This document shows positions 19,627-28,675 of a stretch of 64,000 bases of DNA, one piece after another. The translations under genes and the position numbers were made by a program. The number at the start of each line of letters is the position of its first letter. The stretch's first letter is position 1. The stretch is from VYFG01 sp965203365 (GTDB taxonomy: Bacteria > Pseudomonadota > Gammaproteobacteria > Arenicellales > Poriferihabitantaceae), in assembly GCA_965203365.1 (NCBI GenBank), contig OZ241878.1, forward strand, positions 3,534,001-3,598,000, read 5' to 3'. The notes beneath the pieces are model-generated. The model made no database searches, was not told the origin of the DNA, and worked only from the letters and a program-made list of their open reading frames with translations.

Positions 19627-21009
19627 GTGTCGCACAAACTCTACATCCACACCTTCGGCTGCCAGATGAACGAATATGATTCATCGCGCATGGCCGACCT
19701 GTTGTCCGAATCCCATGGGTTTGAACGGATCGATCACCCGGAAGAGGCGGACATGGTCCTGCTGAACACCTGCTCCGTGCGGGAAAAGGCCCAGGAAAAG
19801 GTCTTTTCGACCCTCGGGCGCTGGCGCCAGATCAAGACGCGGAAACCGGGTTTGGTGATTGGCGTGGGCGGATGTGTGGCCAGCCAGGAAGGGCAGTTGA
19901 TCCTGCAGCGGGCCCCCTATGTGGACCTGGTGTTCGGTCCCCAGACATTGCACCGACTGCCGCAAATGCTGGAGGAAGTGTGGCAGGAGCAGCGCCAGGC
20001 GGTCGATGTCCGTTTCCCGGAAATCGAGAAATTCGATCATCTGCCCCTTCCCCGGGTCGATGGGGTCAAGGCCTTCGTGTCCATCATGGAAGGGTGCAGC
20101 AAGTACTGCTCGTTCTGCATCGTTCCCTATACTCGTGGAACGGAATTCAGCCGACCGCTGGATGATGTGATTGAGGAAGTGGTGATTCTGGCCGAACAAG
20201 GGGTGCGGGAAATCAACCTGTTGGGACAGAATGTCAATGGCTACCGGGGACAGACACACGATCATCGCGTGGTGGGATTGGCCGACCTGCTGCACTATGT
20301 GGCGGCGGTCGACGGGATCGACCGGATCCGGTACACCACCTCTCATCCGGTGGAATTTACCGACGCGCTCGTCGACTGCTATGCGACGATTCCCGAGCTG
20401 GTGAGTCATCTGCACCTGCCGGTACAAAGCGGATCGGACCGGATCCTGGCCCGGATGAAGCGCGGGTATACGGCCGCAGACTATCTGGTTTGGATTGACC
20501 GGGTTCGGACCCACCGTCCGGACATCTCCCTGTCGTCCGATTTCATCGTCGGTTTTCCGGGCGAGACGGAAGCGGATTTTGACGCCACCCTGGCGTTGAT
20601 CGAGCGGGTGCAATATGATCACAGCTTCAGCTTCATCTACAGTCCGAGACCCGGCACGCCCGCCGAGCGACTGACGGATGACGTGTCCATGGAAGTCAAG
20701 AAAGCCCGACTGGACCGATTGCAGCGGACCGTGCTGGAATCGGCGAACCGGATCAGTGCCGCCATGGTGGGAAGTGTGCAGTCGGTGCTGGTGGAAGGTC
20801 CATCGCGCAAGGATCCCGCACAGTATTGTGGCCGCACCGAAAACAACCGGGTGGTGAACTTTGACGGGGATGAACGTCTGGTAGGACAGTTTGTGAAGGT
20901 CACCATCACTGAAGCACTGCCCAACTCGTTGCGGGGACAGCGGCCGGGTGAAGGCCCAACGGAGGCACGGTCTATTGGCCATTTCGTGCCGGAAATCAAG
21001 TTTGTCTAG
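19627..21009 (+). CDS. miaB: tRNA-2-methylthio-N6-dimethylallyladenosine synthase MiaB
   Basis: A 460-residue radical-SAM methylthiotransferase that adds a methylthio group to i6A37 of tRNAs reading UNN codons. The N-terminal UPF0004 domain has the auxiliary-cluster cysteines (FGCQMNEYD, NTCSVREKA). The radical SAM cluster is Cys157, Cys161 and Cys164 in CSKYCSFC. A C-terminal TRAM RNA-binding domain ends the protein. Translation starts at GTG 19627. It heads a block with phoH, ybeY and lnt, the usual gammaproteobacterial order. All iron-sulfur ligands are present. Confidence 0.97.
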   Translation: MSHKLYIHTFGCQMNEYDSSRMADLLSESHGFERIDHPEEADMVLLNTCSVREKAQEKVFSTLGRWRQIKTRKPGLVIGVGGCVASQEGQLILQRAPYVDLVFGPQTLHRLPQMLEEVWQEQRQAVDVRFPEIEKFDHLPLPRVDGVKAFVSIMEGCSKYCSFCIVPYTRGTEFSRPLDDVIEEVVILAEQGVREINLLGQNVNGYRGQTHDHRVVGLADLLHYVAAVDGIDRIRYTTSHPVEFTDALVDCYATIPELVSHLHLPVQSGSDRILARMKRGYTAADYLVWIDRVRTHRPDISLSSDFIVGFPGETEADFDATLALIERVQYDHSFSFIYSPRPGTPAERLTDDVSMEVKKARLDRLQRTVLESANRISAAMVGSVQSVLVEGPSRKDPAQYCGRTENNRVVNFDGDERLVGQFVKVTITEALPNSLRGQRPGEGPTEARSIGHFVPEIKFV

Positions 21010-21979
21010 ACCACGCACCTTCGAATTGCATCCGGCGGAAACCGAGCGCCTGGCGCTACTCTGTGGTCGGCAAAATGCTAATCTGGAGCAGATCGAATCC
21101 TACTTGGGGGTCAAGATCACGCAACGCCACAATGTCTTCAGTGTGGTCGGCAGCCACCATCGGAGCGTGCGGGCAGAAACGGTCTTGCGTCGATTGTTCG
21201 AATTGACCGAAAACCCCGGTGAACCCATTCAGCACCGCCAAGTCAATCTGGCCCTGTCCCGGGTGGAAAAAGGCGAGGCGGGGGAAGGGGACCGGGAGCT
21301 CGATGATGACGAGGTCATCATCCGCCTGCGCAAGCAGGTGATCCGGGGGCAGAACCCTCGACAGCGGGATTATCTGCGCCGAATTGCCGCCCATGATATC
21401 AATTTCAGCATTGGCCCGGCGGGTACTGGCAAAACCTACCTCGCGGTTGCCTGCGCCGTAGCGGCCTTGGCGGATCATCAAATCGAGCGTATTCTCCTGG
21501 TGCGCCCGGCCGTGGAGGCGGGGGAGAAACTGGGCTTTCTGCCCGGCGACATCGGTCAGAAAATCGACCCCTACCTGCGCCCCTTGTTCGATGCACTGTA
21601 CGAAATGCTTGGCTTCGAGCGAGTCGGCAAGCTGATTACCCGGGGCACCATCGAACTGGCCCCGCTGGCCTACATGCGTGGACGCACACTGAACGAATCC
21701 TTCGTGATTCTGGACGAAGCCCAGAACACGACCGTGGAGCAGATGAAGATGTTCCTGACCCGAGTGGGGTTCGGCTCCAAGGCCATTATCACCGGGGACA
21801 TCACCCAGGTCGACCTGCCCCGGGGACAACATTCCGGGCTTAAGCATGCTGGGCGAGTGCTGGCCGACATCGAGGGCATCAGTTTCACCCGGTTTCTGCC
21901 CCGAGATGTGGTCCGTCACCCGCTGGTCCAGCGGATCGTGCAGGCCTATGAACAGGCCGAAGGATCCATCAGCCAGTGA
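21002..21979 (+). CDS. ybeZ: PhoH-like ATPase (YbeZ type)
   Basis: A 325-residue P-loop ATPase of the PhoH/YbeZ group, which binds RNA and works with YbeY in rRNA maturation. An N-terminal KH-like segment is followed by Walker A GPAGTGKT at 138-145 and Walker B VILDEAQNTT. The likely start is TTG 21002, just upstream of the miaB stop, so the genes overlap. An alternative start at 20948 lies further inside miaB. Its stop overlaps the ybeY GTG start as GTGA. Confidence 0.93.
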   Translation: MSRPRTFELHPAETERLALLCGRQNANLEQIESYLGVKITQRHNVFSVVGSHHRSVRAETVLRRLFELTENPGEPIQHRQVNLALSRVEKGEAGEGDRELDDDEVIIRLRKQVIRGQNPRQRDYLRRIAAHDINFSIGPAGTGKTYLAVACAVAALADHQIERILLVRPAVEAGEKLGFLPGDIGQKIDPYLRPLFDALYEMLGFERVGKLITRGTIELAPLAYMRGRTLNESFVILDEAQNTTVEQMKMFLTRVGFGSKAIITGDITQVDLPRGQHSGLKHAGRVLADIEGISFTRFLPRDVVRHPLVQRIVQAYEQAEGSISQ

Positions 21980-22488
21980 CTCCGGTCTCCCGATTCGGTC
22001 CACTGGCGCTGGATCTGCAACTGATGACCGGTGCCAAACACCTGCCGGAGGCTGCCGCATTTTCCCAGTGGTGTGAAGCCACTTTGAATGCAGTGGGATC
22101 GCCGAGGCGCTCACTGGTCATCCGCCTCGTCGAGGCGGCGGAAATCCGGCAGTTGAATCGGGATTTCCGGGGCATGGATCGCGTGACCAACGTGCTGTCG
22201 TTCCCTTTTGATCCGATTCCGCAAGTGGAGGAGCATTGGCTGGGGGATGTGGTGGTCTGTGCTTCGGTCGTGGCGGATGAGGCCCAGGCACAGGGTAGGC
22301 CTCTGCGTGACCACTGGATGCATATCGTGGTTCACGGTCTGCTGCATTTATGTGGTTTCGACCATGTAGGAGAGGCCGAGGCCAAGGTGATGGAAACGCT
22401 GGAAGATCAGATTCTGAAGACGCTGGGCTGTCCGGATCCCTACCGGATAGCCGGTTTGGCCAAGGCTCGCACGAAAGGGGGCGCATGA
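21976..22488 (+). CDS. ybeY: Endoribonuclease/rRNA maturation factor YbeY
   Basis: A 170-residue zinc-dependent endoribonuclease needed for 16S rRNA 3' processing and ribosome quality control. The zinc-binding motif HGLLHLCGFDH is complete with His120, His124 and His130. Upstream are the typical RxLNxxFRGMDRVTNVLSF region and the WLGDVVV segment. The start is GTG, in a four-base overlap with phoH, and the stop overlaps the lnt ATG as ATGA. Confidence 0.96.
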   Translation: MTPVSRFGPLALDLQLMTGAKHLPEAAAFSQWCEATLNAVGSPRRSLVIRLVEAAEIRQLNRDFRGMDRVTNVLSFPFDPIPQVEEHWLGDVVVCASVVADEAQAQGRPLRDHWMHIVVHGLLHLCGFDHVGEAEAKVMETLEDQILKTLGCPDPYRIAGLAKARTKGGA

Positions 22489-23957
22489 GTTACCTGTTGG
22501 CTGGTCTTGCCGGGGCGCTGTCGGTGGGGGCCTTTGCACCTTTACAGTGGTGGGGTCTGTTCTTCCCGGCCCTGGGTGCCTTGGTTTGTCTGTGGGAGCA
22601 AGCGGGTCGCGCCAAGGCGTTCCGGTTGGGCTTTTGCTTCGGCCTGGGGCAGTTCGGTGTCGGGGTGTCCTGGGTCTATCTCAGCATTCAGACCTTCGGG
22701 GGGATGCCGCCAGTGCTGGCGGGCCTTTGCGTGCTCGGATTTGTCGGTTTCCTCTCCTTGTATCCCGCCTTGGCGGGCTGGCTGCACGGCAGACTAGACA
22801 AGGTGGAACCCGCCATCCGATTGGGGCTGATCCTGCCCGTGATCTGGGTGACGATGGAGTGGTTCCGGGGCTGGTTGTTAAGTGGTCTGCCTTGGCTCAA
22901 TGCCGGGTATGCTTTTCTGGAGACGCCGTTGGCCGGTCTAGCCCCGATCGGCGGAGTGTATTTTGTCGGCCTGCTGGCGGTGTCGAGTGTGGGGATCCTG
23001 GTCGCATTGATTCGACATCGCGGGACCACCATCATTCCGGTCGCATTGATGGCTCTGATCGGCTGGGGGGCGGGTGGACTTCTGGATGGGCATGCATGGA
23101 CCGTTCCTCAGGGTCGTCCCATCTCTGTGGCCCTGATTCAGAACAATGTGCCGTTGCAGGAAAAGTGGGAAGCGGACAACCGGGATGCCATCATTGACGA
23201 GTATCTGGCCCGGAGCGCGGAACATCGCGACAAGGACCTCGTGGTCTGGCCGGAAGGGGCGATTCCCGACTATCTGCAGAATCTCGCCCCTGAATTCTGG
23301 GAGATGCTTGTCGATCATCCGGCCGATATTGCGTTCGGTACGCTTCATCGACCGCCACCGGGACGGTACTACAACAGTCTGGTCGCCGTATCCGATGAGG
23401 TCAGGCTCTACAACAAGCAGCATCTGGTGCCGTTCGGGGAATTCTTCCCCCTGCAGGGACTGCTGCATCCCATCTTGCGTCATCTGACCATTCCGATGGC
23501 GGATTTTGCGTCTTGGGAAGCTCCGCAGCCACCGTTGCCCTTGGCGGAGAACCTGGCGGCGGCTTCCATATGCTATGAGGATGCCTTCCCCGAAGTCTGG
23601 CGTCACCAGGTTCCGGATTCCGGATTTTTGCTCAATGTCAGTGAAGATATGTGGTTTGGGGACTCCCTGGCCCCGCATCAACGGTTGCAGATGGCCCGGT
23701 TCCGGGCCCGCGAAACCGAGCGTCCCATGGTCCGTTCCTCCAACAATGGCCTGTCGTCCTTGATCAACTGGCGTGGCCGCATTACCGATATCGCGCCCCA
23801 ATTTGAACAGGCGGTGGTCACGGGGACCATTCAGCCAAGAACCGGCATTACCCCTTATGTTCGTTATGGCGATCGGGTGGCGCAGATCACGGCCATTCTG
23901 ATGGTGATGGCGGGCTGGTGTATGGGGCAGCTTTTGTCCCGCCGTCGAACCCGGTAA
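22485..23957 (+). CDS. lnt: Apolipoprotein N-acyltransferase
   Basis: A 490-residue inner-membrane enzyme that adds the third acyl chain to the N-terminal cysteine of lipoproteins. About six hydrophobic segments fill residues 1-210. The periplasmic nitrilase domain follows with the catalytic triad Glu257 (WPEGAIP), Lys311 (NKQHLVPFGE) and Cys363 (SICYEDAFPE). A last membrane segment lies near the C-terminus. I chose ATG 22485, which overlaps the ybeY stop. In many gammaproteobacteria a corC/ybeX gene sits between ybeY and lnt; it is absent here. Confidence 0.96.
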   Translation: MSYLLAGLAGALSVGAFAPLQWWGLFFPALGALVCLWEQAGRAKAFRLGFCFGLGQFGVGVSWVYLSIQTFGGMPPVLAGLCVLGFVGFLSLYPALAGWLHGRLDKVEPAIRLGLILPVIWVTMEWFRGWLLSGLPWLNAGYAFLETPLAGLAPIGGVYFVGLLAVSSVGILVALIRHRGTTIIPVALMALIGWGAGGLLDGHAWTVPQGRPISVALIQNNVPLQEKWEADNRDAIIDEYLARSAEHRDKDLVVWPEGAIPDYLQNLAPEFWEMLVDHPADIAFGTLHRPPPGRYYNSLVAVSDEVRLYNKQHLVPFGEFFPLQGLLHPILRHLTIPMADFASWEAPQPPLPLAENLAAASICYEDAFPEVWRHQVPDSGFLLNVSEDMWFGDSLAPHQRLQMARFRARETERPMVRSSNNGLSSLINWRGRITDIAPQFEQAVVTGTIQPRTGITPYVRYGDRVAQITAILMVMAGWCMGQLLSRRRTR

Positions 23958-24340
23958 ATGCCTTGTTCCGTTTCAGTCATCGCCTGCAAGACACCGATCA
24001 CGGCTTTGTCCCATGGTGGCTGAAATTCAGTTGGTCAAACGGGCTTTCGGAAGTGTCTGTCTGACGGTCGGCTCATGCCATTGATGTGTGGATATGTGAC
24101 TTGGGCAGGCTGGTGCCGGGAGACGCCAACCTGCAGCACCATGGCAAGTTTATTCCTTTCCGGGATGACGACAGGGTTCTCGTCGATCATCTGTTGGCAA
24201 AACATTCACCGAGACGATGACATTTCATGGATCCTCCCAAGGGCGTCATCCGGGTATACGACCGGATGAAGATTGATCAGGGAGATACATTGTCCCAGAG
24301 GGAATGCATCCGAATGGCCGTGCGCTCTCACGCCCGTAGC
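23958..24340. other. Intergenic region after lnt, with a possible gene remnant
   Basis: One frame from about 24065 to 24220 on the plus strand reads like natural protein (VWICDLGRLVPGD, then GKFIPFRDDDRVLVDHLL) but has no good start or homology I can name. Otherwise nothing was seen. Confidence 0.3.
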
Positions 24341-24370
24341 TTGCCTGGCATCGGCGCGGCCTGATAAAAT
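24341..24370 (+). promoter_or_regulatory. Possible sigma70 promoter of the cupin gene
   Basis: A -35-like TTGCCT (24341-24346), an 18-base spacer and -10-like TAAAAT (24365-24370), about 33 bases before the ATG. Spacing and position fit a short leader. Confidence 0.5.
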
Positions 24371-24402
24371 CCCGATCAAATGGGAAACAGGAGTTGGGGA
24401 AT

Positions 24403-24870
24403 ATGAAAGTACTTCTCTTTATCGTGGTGGCAGGTCTCATGGTGCTGGTCCCCGTCGGCACCTTCGCTCAGGCCGTGGTGCCCGAAGCAGAAAGGCAGGC
24501 TGCTCTGGACGAACTGACGGCTGGCGCACCGACAGAATCCTCGGGCATCAAGGCAGTCAGGACCTTCGGCCCCGTATCGCTGGCTGGCGAATTCAACGAC
24601 CCCACGGACCGCATGCTGCGGACCCGCGAAATCGTGTTCGAACCTGACGCCGTCGTCGCACTTCATCGGCACCAAGGGCGTCCCGGAGTCGCCTACATTA
24701 TCGAGGGCGAGATCACGGAGTATCGCGTTGGTGCCGATGGCCGGGCCACCACCGTCGTCAAGAAGGCGGGAGACACGGCCCTGGAGCAAACCGGCGTCGT
24801 TCACTGGTGGAAGAACGAAAGCGGTAAGATCGTGCGGGCGCTTGTCGTCGATATCATTCCGGCAAAGTAG
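24403..24870 (+). CDS. Secreted cupin-domain protein
   Basis: A 155-residue single-domain cupin. An N-terminal signal peptide (KVLLFIVVAGLMVLVPVGTFAQA) sends it to the periplasm. The cupin metal-site pattern is visible as HRHQGRPGVAYIIEGE, with a further His later in the second half (GVVHWWKN). The start is ATG 24403, nine bases after CAGGAG. Cupins of this kind bind a small molecule or a metal; the ligand is unknown. It stands alone with its own candidate promoter, and the gene downstream is broken and on the other strand. Confidence 0.8.
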   Translation: MKVLLFIVVAGLMVLVPVGTFAQAVVPEAERQAALDELTAGAPTESSGIKAVRTFGPVSLAGEFNDPTDRMLRTREIVFEPDAVVALHRHQGRPGVAYIIEGEITEYRVGADGRATTVVKKAGDTALEQTGVVHWWKNESGKIVRALVVDIIPAK

Positions 24871-25054
24871 TCAGAACGGGCAGGCACACGTGGCCTGTTG
24901 ATCGTCTTCGGGTGCCGCCGACGGGTCGTCTAGGTCTGTTACCCGGGAAATTGATCCTTCATGACCGTGCCCACTTCGAGGCCCCAACATCAGCGGCGAA
25001 GCATCATGGACCTTCAACTTTTCCCGATCGGCTCGGAAAATGATCCACTGTCAC

Positions 25055-25715
25055 TCATGATTTTCCATGCTTTGGCTTTGGCGCAGTGGATTTGAGTCCA
25101 TCAATGTGCTCGTAGAGCCCATCGCTGATGTCAGTTGACCAGATAGGATCCAGAACCACATCCATCCCTTCATGGCGGGCGAGTTTAGCGGCCGGAATGA
25201 AATCCCCGTCACCGGATATCAGGATGATTTTACGAACCATCCTTTTTAGCGTCAGGGAAGCCATATCCAGGCCAATCTTCATGTCGACCCCTTTCTGGTT
25301 CAAGTCGAATATCACGTCGTCTCTGGTCAGTTCGCCGACTGTCATCTTCCGATCCAGCAGTTTCCTGGTGACCTGGGGCTTGATCTGCCAAGAGTTGCCT
25401 ACCAGATGTCCGAGCCGGAGGGCCACCTTCCTTTGCTTCTTCAGAAAGTCCTATCGCGGCACACGAAACAAGGCCCCCTTGATCTTGGAAAAAATCAAGG
25501 GTTTCCTTGGTAAGCGGGTGTTTTACCTTTTTTGTGACGGTACACAGCCGGAGGCCAGTATTCGGTACCGTTCTTCGTTTTGATCCAGGTGCTTCATACA
25601 CATATCGTACAGGGTCTTCCCCACTTCGTGGGCATCAGTCGAATCGACTTGGGGAAAAACTTGACGAAGCCGTTTCAGGAAGAATGCCACATCGATAAGT
25701 ATGGCGGTTGATAGG
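25055..25715 (-). pseudogene. Broken NYN-domain (LabA/DUF88-like) PIN-fold ribonuclease gene
   Basis: Three reading frames must be joined to recover one NYN-domain protein. The first piece (AILIDVAFFLKRLRQVFPQ to RYRILA) carries the N-terminal Asp motif. The second (VKHPLTKETLDFFQ) continues after a frame change at the T-run 25528-25533. The third (FLKKQRKVALRLG to ISGDGDFIPAAKLARHEGMD) continues after a second change near the C-run 25474-25478, and an in-frame TAG lies at 25451-25453. No start codon remains at the 5' end. Intact relatives are single proteins of about 220 residues with the Asp-rich motifs seen here. Several independent lesions make sequencing error unlikely, so I call it a decayed gene. 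A 123-codon 3' piece is still open but should not be annotated as an intact gene. Confidence 0.8.
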
Positions 25716-25752
25716 TCGAGTATTCAGCCATGGGGAGGGGTGAAAACAAAAA

Positions 25753-25821
25753 AGCCTTTGGGCTCTGCTCGTCCACCTGTAAATTTGGGACAAGCGTACT
25801 GCCAAAGGCTCCAAACAGGTG
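25753..25821. other. Interlocked inverted repeats (possible RNA pseudoknot)
   Basis: A 9-base arm AGCCTTTGG (25753-25761) pairs with CCAAAGGCT (25802-25810). A 7-base arm CACCTGT (25774-25780) pairs with ACAGGTG (25815-25821). The two pairs interlock as in an H-type pseudoknot. It lies between the NYN pseudogene and dctM in a gene-free stretch of about 290 bases. It could be a structured RNA or chance. Confidence 0.3.
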
Positions 25822-26008
25822 CGACTCTAGCAAAATGCCGAGTGTCTTTCAACCACCCATCGGCCACTGAGATAGAAATGTCGGCACAAGCGTGGTGAAG
25901 ATCAAGGAGAAACCGGATTGCGCGATGTTCAGCAATTGGAATATGCGTATGAAATCCCACACGCCTTCTGCATCTACGGCCGAACGGTCTATCCGAGCCC
26001 TCAATCGA

Positions 26009-28672
26009 TCAGAAATGCAGGGAGATATCTCGATGGTGGGCGAGGCAAGCTGCCACCGACTTGGCCAAGTCAGGTGGCAGCCGAGGCTGCATTCGAAGAC
26101 CTAGACTGGTTCGAATGGCCTGATGGTAGGCGTTCAATGGCGGCAGGAGGGTGGCCGCCGCTTCCTGGCGCCAACGCAACTCCTGCTGGAACAGACTGTG
26201 AGCCGACTCCAGTTGGGTCAGGGATTTTTCTCGATCCGGATTATCACCTCTCAGGGCTCTGCGGGCTTTCGACAGAGCAGACTTGATCTGACTGACTCCC
26301 TCGATTTCGGACAACTGGGCTTCTCGTTCCTTGATCAGGCTCATGGCATTTTCTGCCGATTCACTGAGAATGATTTGGTCCAATCCCTCCAGAATGGAGG
26401 CGACATCGGCCAGTGAATCCACGGTGAGCAGCAGGGTCCGCAGACCAGCCAGGGGCTCATAGGCCTCGTCAGCGCTGCGTCGATACTGACTGCGGGCAAT
26501 CTGGTCGGCCTTTGCCAACCCCAGGTATTCCTGGTACAGCGGCGCCCAAGCCTCTGGCAGCTCATCATCAATCCGGGCGATCTCGGTTTCCAGAGTCCCG
26601 ATGGCATCGGTGAGTCGGGCGATCTCTTCTTGTGGCGCAGAATCCTGGCGTTCCAGTCGTCGCAATTGTTTGCGACGGTCCACCAGTTCCTCTTCCAATC
26701 GACGCAGGTCGTGTTGGGCACGTCGGACCTGCTGATGCAATGGTCGGAACTCCTGGGCAAAGTCGGACAGCGCAGCGGTCGTGATTTCTGCCGTGCTCAC
26801 CTTGTCAAAAACCGACTCGGCCATGTCAAAACCCTGGCGCATGCGCTCCTGCCAGTCGGCCGGCAGCACGGTATAGTCTTGGCGCCTGGCCTGCCCAATG
26901 GCTTCCAGGAGTATGGGCTGGTTGTCGGCGTAATAGGGAAACAACTCCTCTTCGATGCAGAGTTGCAACCGGGGATTCACGGGCGGCGGCGCCGTTTCCG
27001 CCGTGAGATAAGTCCGATTGGGCATGTAGTTGACCAAAGAGGGGAAATACCCGGCGATGGCTAGCCCCAGCAACTGCAGGCAGATGAAGGCCACGGCGCC
27101 CTTGTAGATATGGGTGGTTTTGACGTCAGGCGGAGCGACGCCGCGCAGGTAGAACAGGGCGAAACCGAAAGGCGGTGTGAGAAACGAGGTCTGGATATTC
27201 AGGCCGATCATGACGCCCAACCAGACGGCGGTGATGTTGGCCGACGGGTCCGACAACAAAATGGGGGCCACGATCGGTACCACGACCACGGCGATTTCGA
27301 TGAAGTCCAGAAAAAACCCCAACAGGAAGATCACCAGCATGACGACCAGGAACTGGGTCCAGAATCCCCCGGGCAGGCTGGTGAGGAAATGTTTGACCAG
27401 TTCCTCACCACCGAACGCCCGGAAGGCGGAGGTCAGCATGGCCGCGCCGATCAGGATGATGAACACCATGGAGGTGGTCTTGGCGGTGTCGACCATCACA
27501 CTGATCAGGGTGTTCTGAATTCGGTAGGCTCGCCAGATGCTCCAGATCAGACCGATGATCAGTACCAAAACCGCACTCAAAGCCAGGCCAATACCGACCA
27601 TTTCACGCTGAGTGTCAATACTCTTGATGTTGAGTTCGACGGTCTGCAACAGAACGGCGATGACTCCAATGGCCGTGACCACCATGATGGTGGGAGTGTA
27701 CTGATGGCGCTGGCCTTGGGTCAGCCGATAGCCCGCCATGATGATTGCTCCGACAGCACCGATGGCCCCCGCCTGATTGACCGTGGCAATCCCCAGGATG
27801 ATGGAACCCAGGACAGTGAAAATGAGTGCCAGCGGGGGAACCAGGGACAGCGCAATCCGAATGGCGAATTGCCGGTCGTAGGTGCCGGCATAAGGCACCG
27901 GCGGGGCTTTTTCTGGCTTCAGAAGGGCGACCACCAGGATATACAGCATATACAAGCCCACCAGGATCAATCCGGGAATCAGGGCCCCCATGAACATGTC
28001 GCCGGCACTGGCCGAGGTGATGTCCAGTTGAGAGGGCATCGAAAACTCTCCGGTGACTTCCTTGTACTCTGCCTTGCGAAGGGTGCTGGCTTGATCCGAG
28101 GCATTGGACAACTGGTCGGCGAGGATGATCAGGACAATGGACGGCGGGATGATCTGGCCGAGGGTTCCCGAGGCACAAATCGTTCCAGTGGCCAAGGGAC
28201 GGGAATACTGGTTGCGCAGCATCGCCGGCAATGAAATCAGTCCCATGGCAATGACCGTGGCCCCCAGGATGCCGGTCGTCGCTGCGAGCAACGACCCGAC
28301 AAAGACCACAGAAATCCCCAGACCACCGGGAATGGGGCCAAACAACTGCGCCATGGAAACCAGCAGATCTTCCGCGATCCGGGAGCGCTCCAGCATGATT
28401 CCCATGAAGACAAACAAGGGAATCGCGATGAGCGTGTCACGCTCGACTTCCCAGTATAGACTTCGAAAGTTGGTGATCCCAGCGGTGAGCCATTGGGAGG
28501 GGCCATCCTGAGCGAAGTAGGCGGATGGGTCCTCGGCAAAGAGATAGCCAGCGGCGGCGGCCAGCGTGATGGTGAGAATGGCCGAGCCCGGCAGGGCGAA
28601 AGCCACGGGAAAGCCCGAGCTCAGGGCCCCAATCATGATCACCAGTAACAGGCACAGAAAAACCAGTTCCAC
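26009..28672 (-). CDS. dctM: TRAP transporter large permease (DctM) with long C-terminal coiled-coil extension
   Basis: An 887-residue inner-membrane protein, the ion-coupled translocation subunit of a tripartite ATP-independent periplasmic transporter. Many hydrophobic helices fill residues 1 to about 575, including the first (LVFLCLLLVIMIGALSSGFPVAFALPG) and the family-typical LGATVIAMGLISLPAML. DctM proteins are usually 425-600 residues. Here about 290 extra residues follow, rich in Arg, Glu and Gln, with heptad-like stretches (about 640-830), which look like a soluble coiled coil. A central insertion between membrane segments (KPEKAPPVPYAG) is also present. The start is three bases after the dctQ stop. 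The extension could contact the small permease, the receptor or a regulator; nothing in the sequence decides this. Confidence 0.9.
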   Translation of the reverse strand: MELVFLCLLLVIMIGALSSGFPVAFALPGSAILTITLAAAAGYLFAEDPSAYFAQDGPSQWLTAGITNFRSLYWEVERDTLIAIPLFVFMGIMLERSRIAEDLLVSMAQLFGPIPGGLGISVVFVGSLLAATTGILGATVIAMGLISLPAMLRNQYSRPLATGTICASGTLGQIIPPSIVLIILADQLSNASDQASTLRKAEYKEVTGEFSMPSQLDITSASAGDMFMGALIPGLILVGLYMLYILVVALLKPEKAPPVPYAGTYDRQFAIRIALSLVPPLALIFTVLGSIILGIATVNQAGAIGAVGAIIMAGYRLTQGQRHQYTPTIMVVTAIGVIAVLLQTVELNIKSIDTQREMVGIGLALSAVLVLIIGLIWSIWRAYRIQNTLISVMVDTAKTTSMVFIILIGAAMLTSAFRAFGGEELVKHFLTSLPGGFWTQFLVVMLVIFLLGFFLDFIEIAVVVVPIVAPILLSDPSANITAVWLGVMIGLNIQTSFLTPPFGFALFYLRGVAPPDVKTTHIYKGAVAFICLQLLGLAIAGYFPSLVNYMPNRTYLTAETAPPPVNPRLQLCIEEELFPYYADNQPILLEAIGQARRQDYTVLPADWQERMRQGFDMAESVFDKVSTAEITTAALSDFAQEFRPLHQQVRRAQHDLRRLEEELVDRRKQLRRLERQDSAPQEEIARLTDAIGTLETEIARIDDELPEAWAPLYQEYLGLAKADQIARSQYRRSADEAYEPLAGLRTLLLTVDSLADVASILEGLDQIILSESAENAMSLIKEREAQLSEIEGVSQIKSALSKARRALRGDNPDREKSLTQLESAHSLFQQELRWRQEAAATLLPPLNAYHQAIRTSLGLRMQPRLPPDLAKSVAACLAHHRDISLHF

Positions 28673-28675
28673 GGA

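Noticed and set aside
19681..21018. 445-codon minus-strand frame opposite miaB
   Set aside because: It mirrors miaB over its full length, and the plus-strand gene has all radical-SAM cysteines.
27885..27920. Hairpin followed by T-run within dctM
   Set aside because: It lies inside an intact open reading frame on the minus strand, and the T-run is on the plus strand where no gene would be ended.
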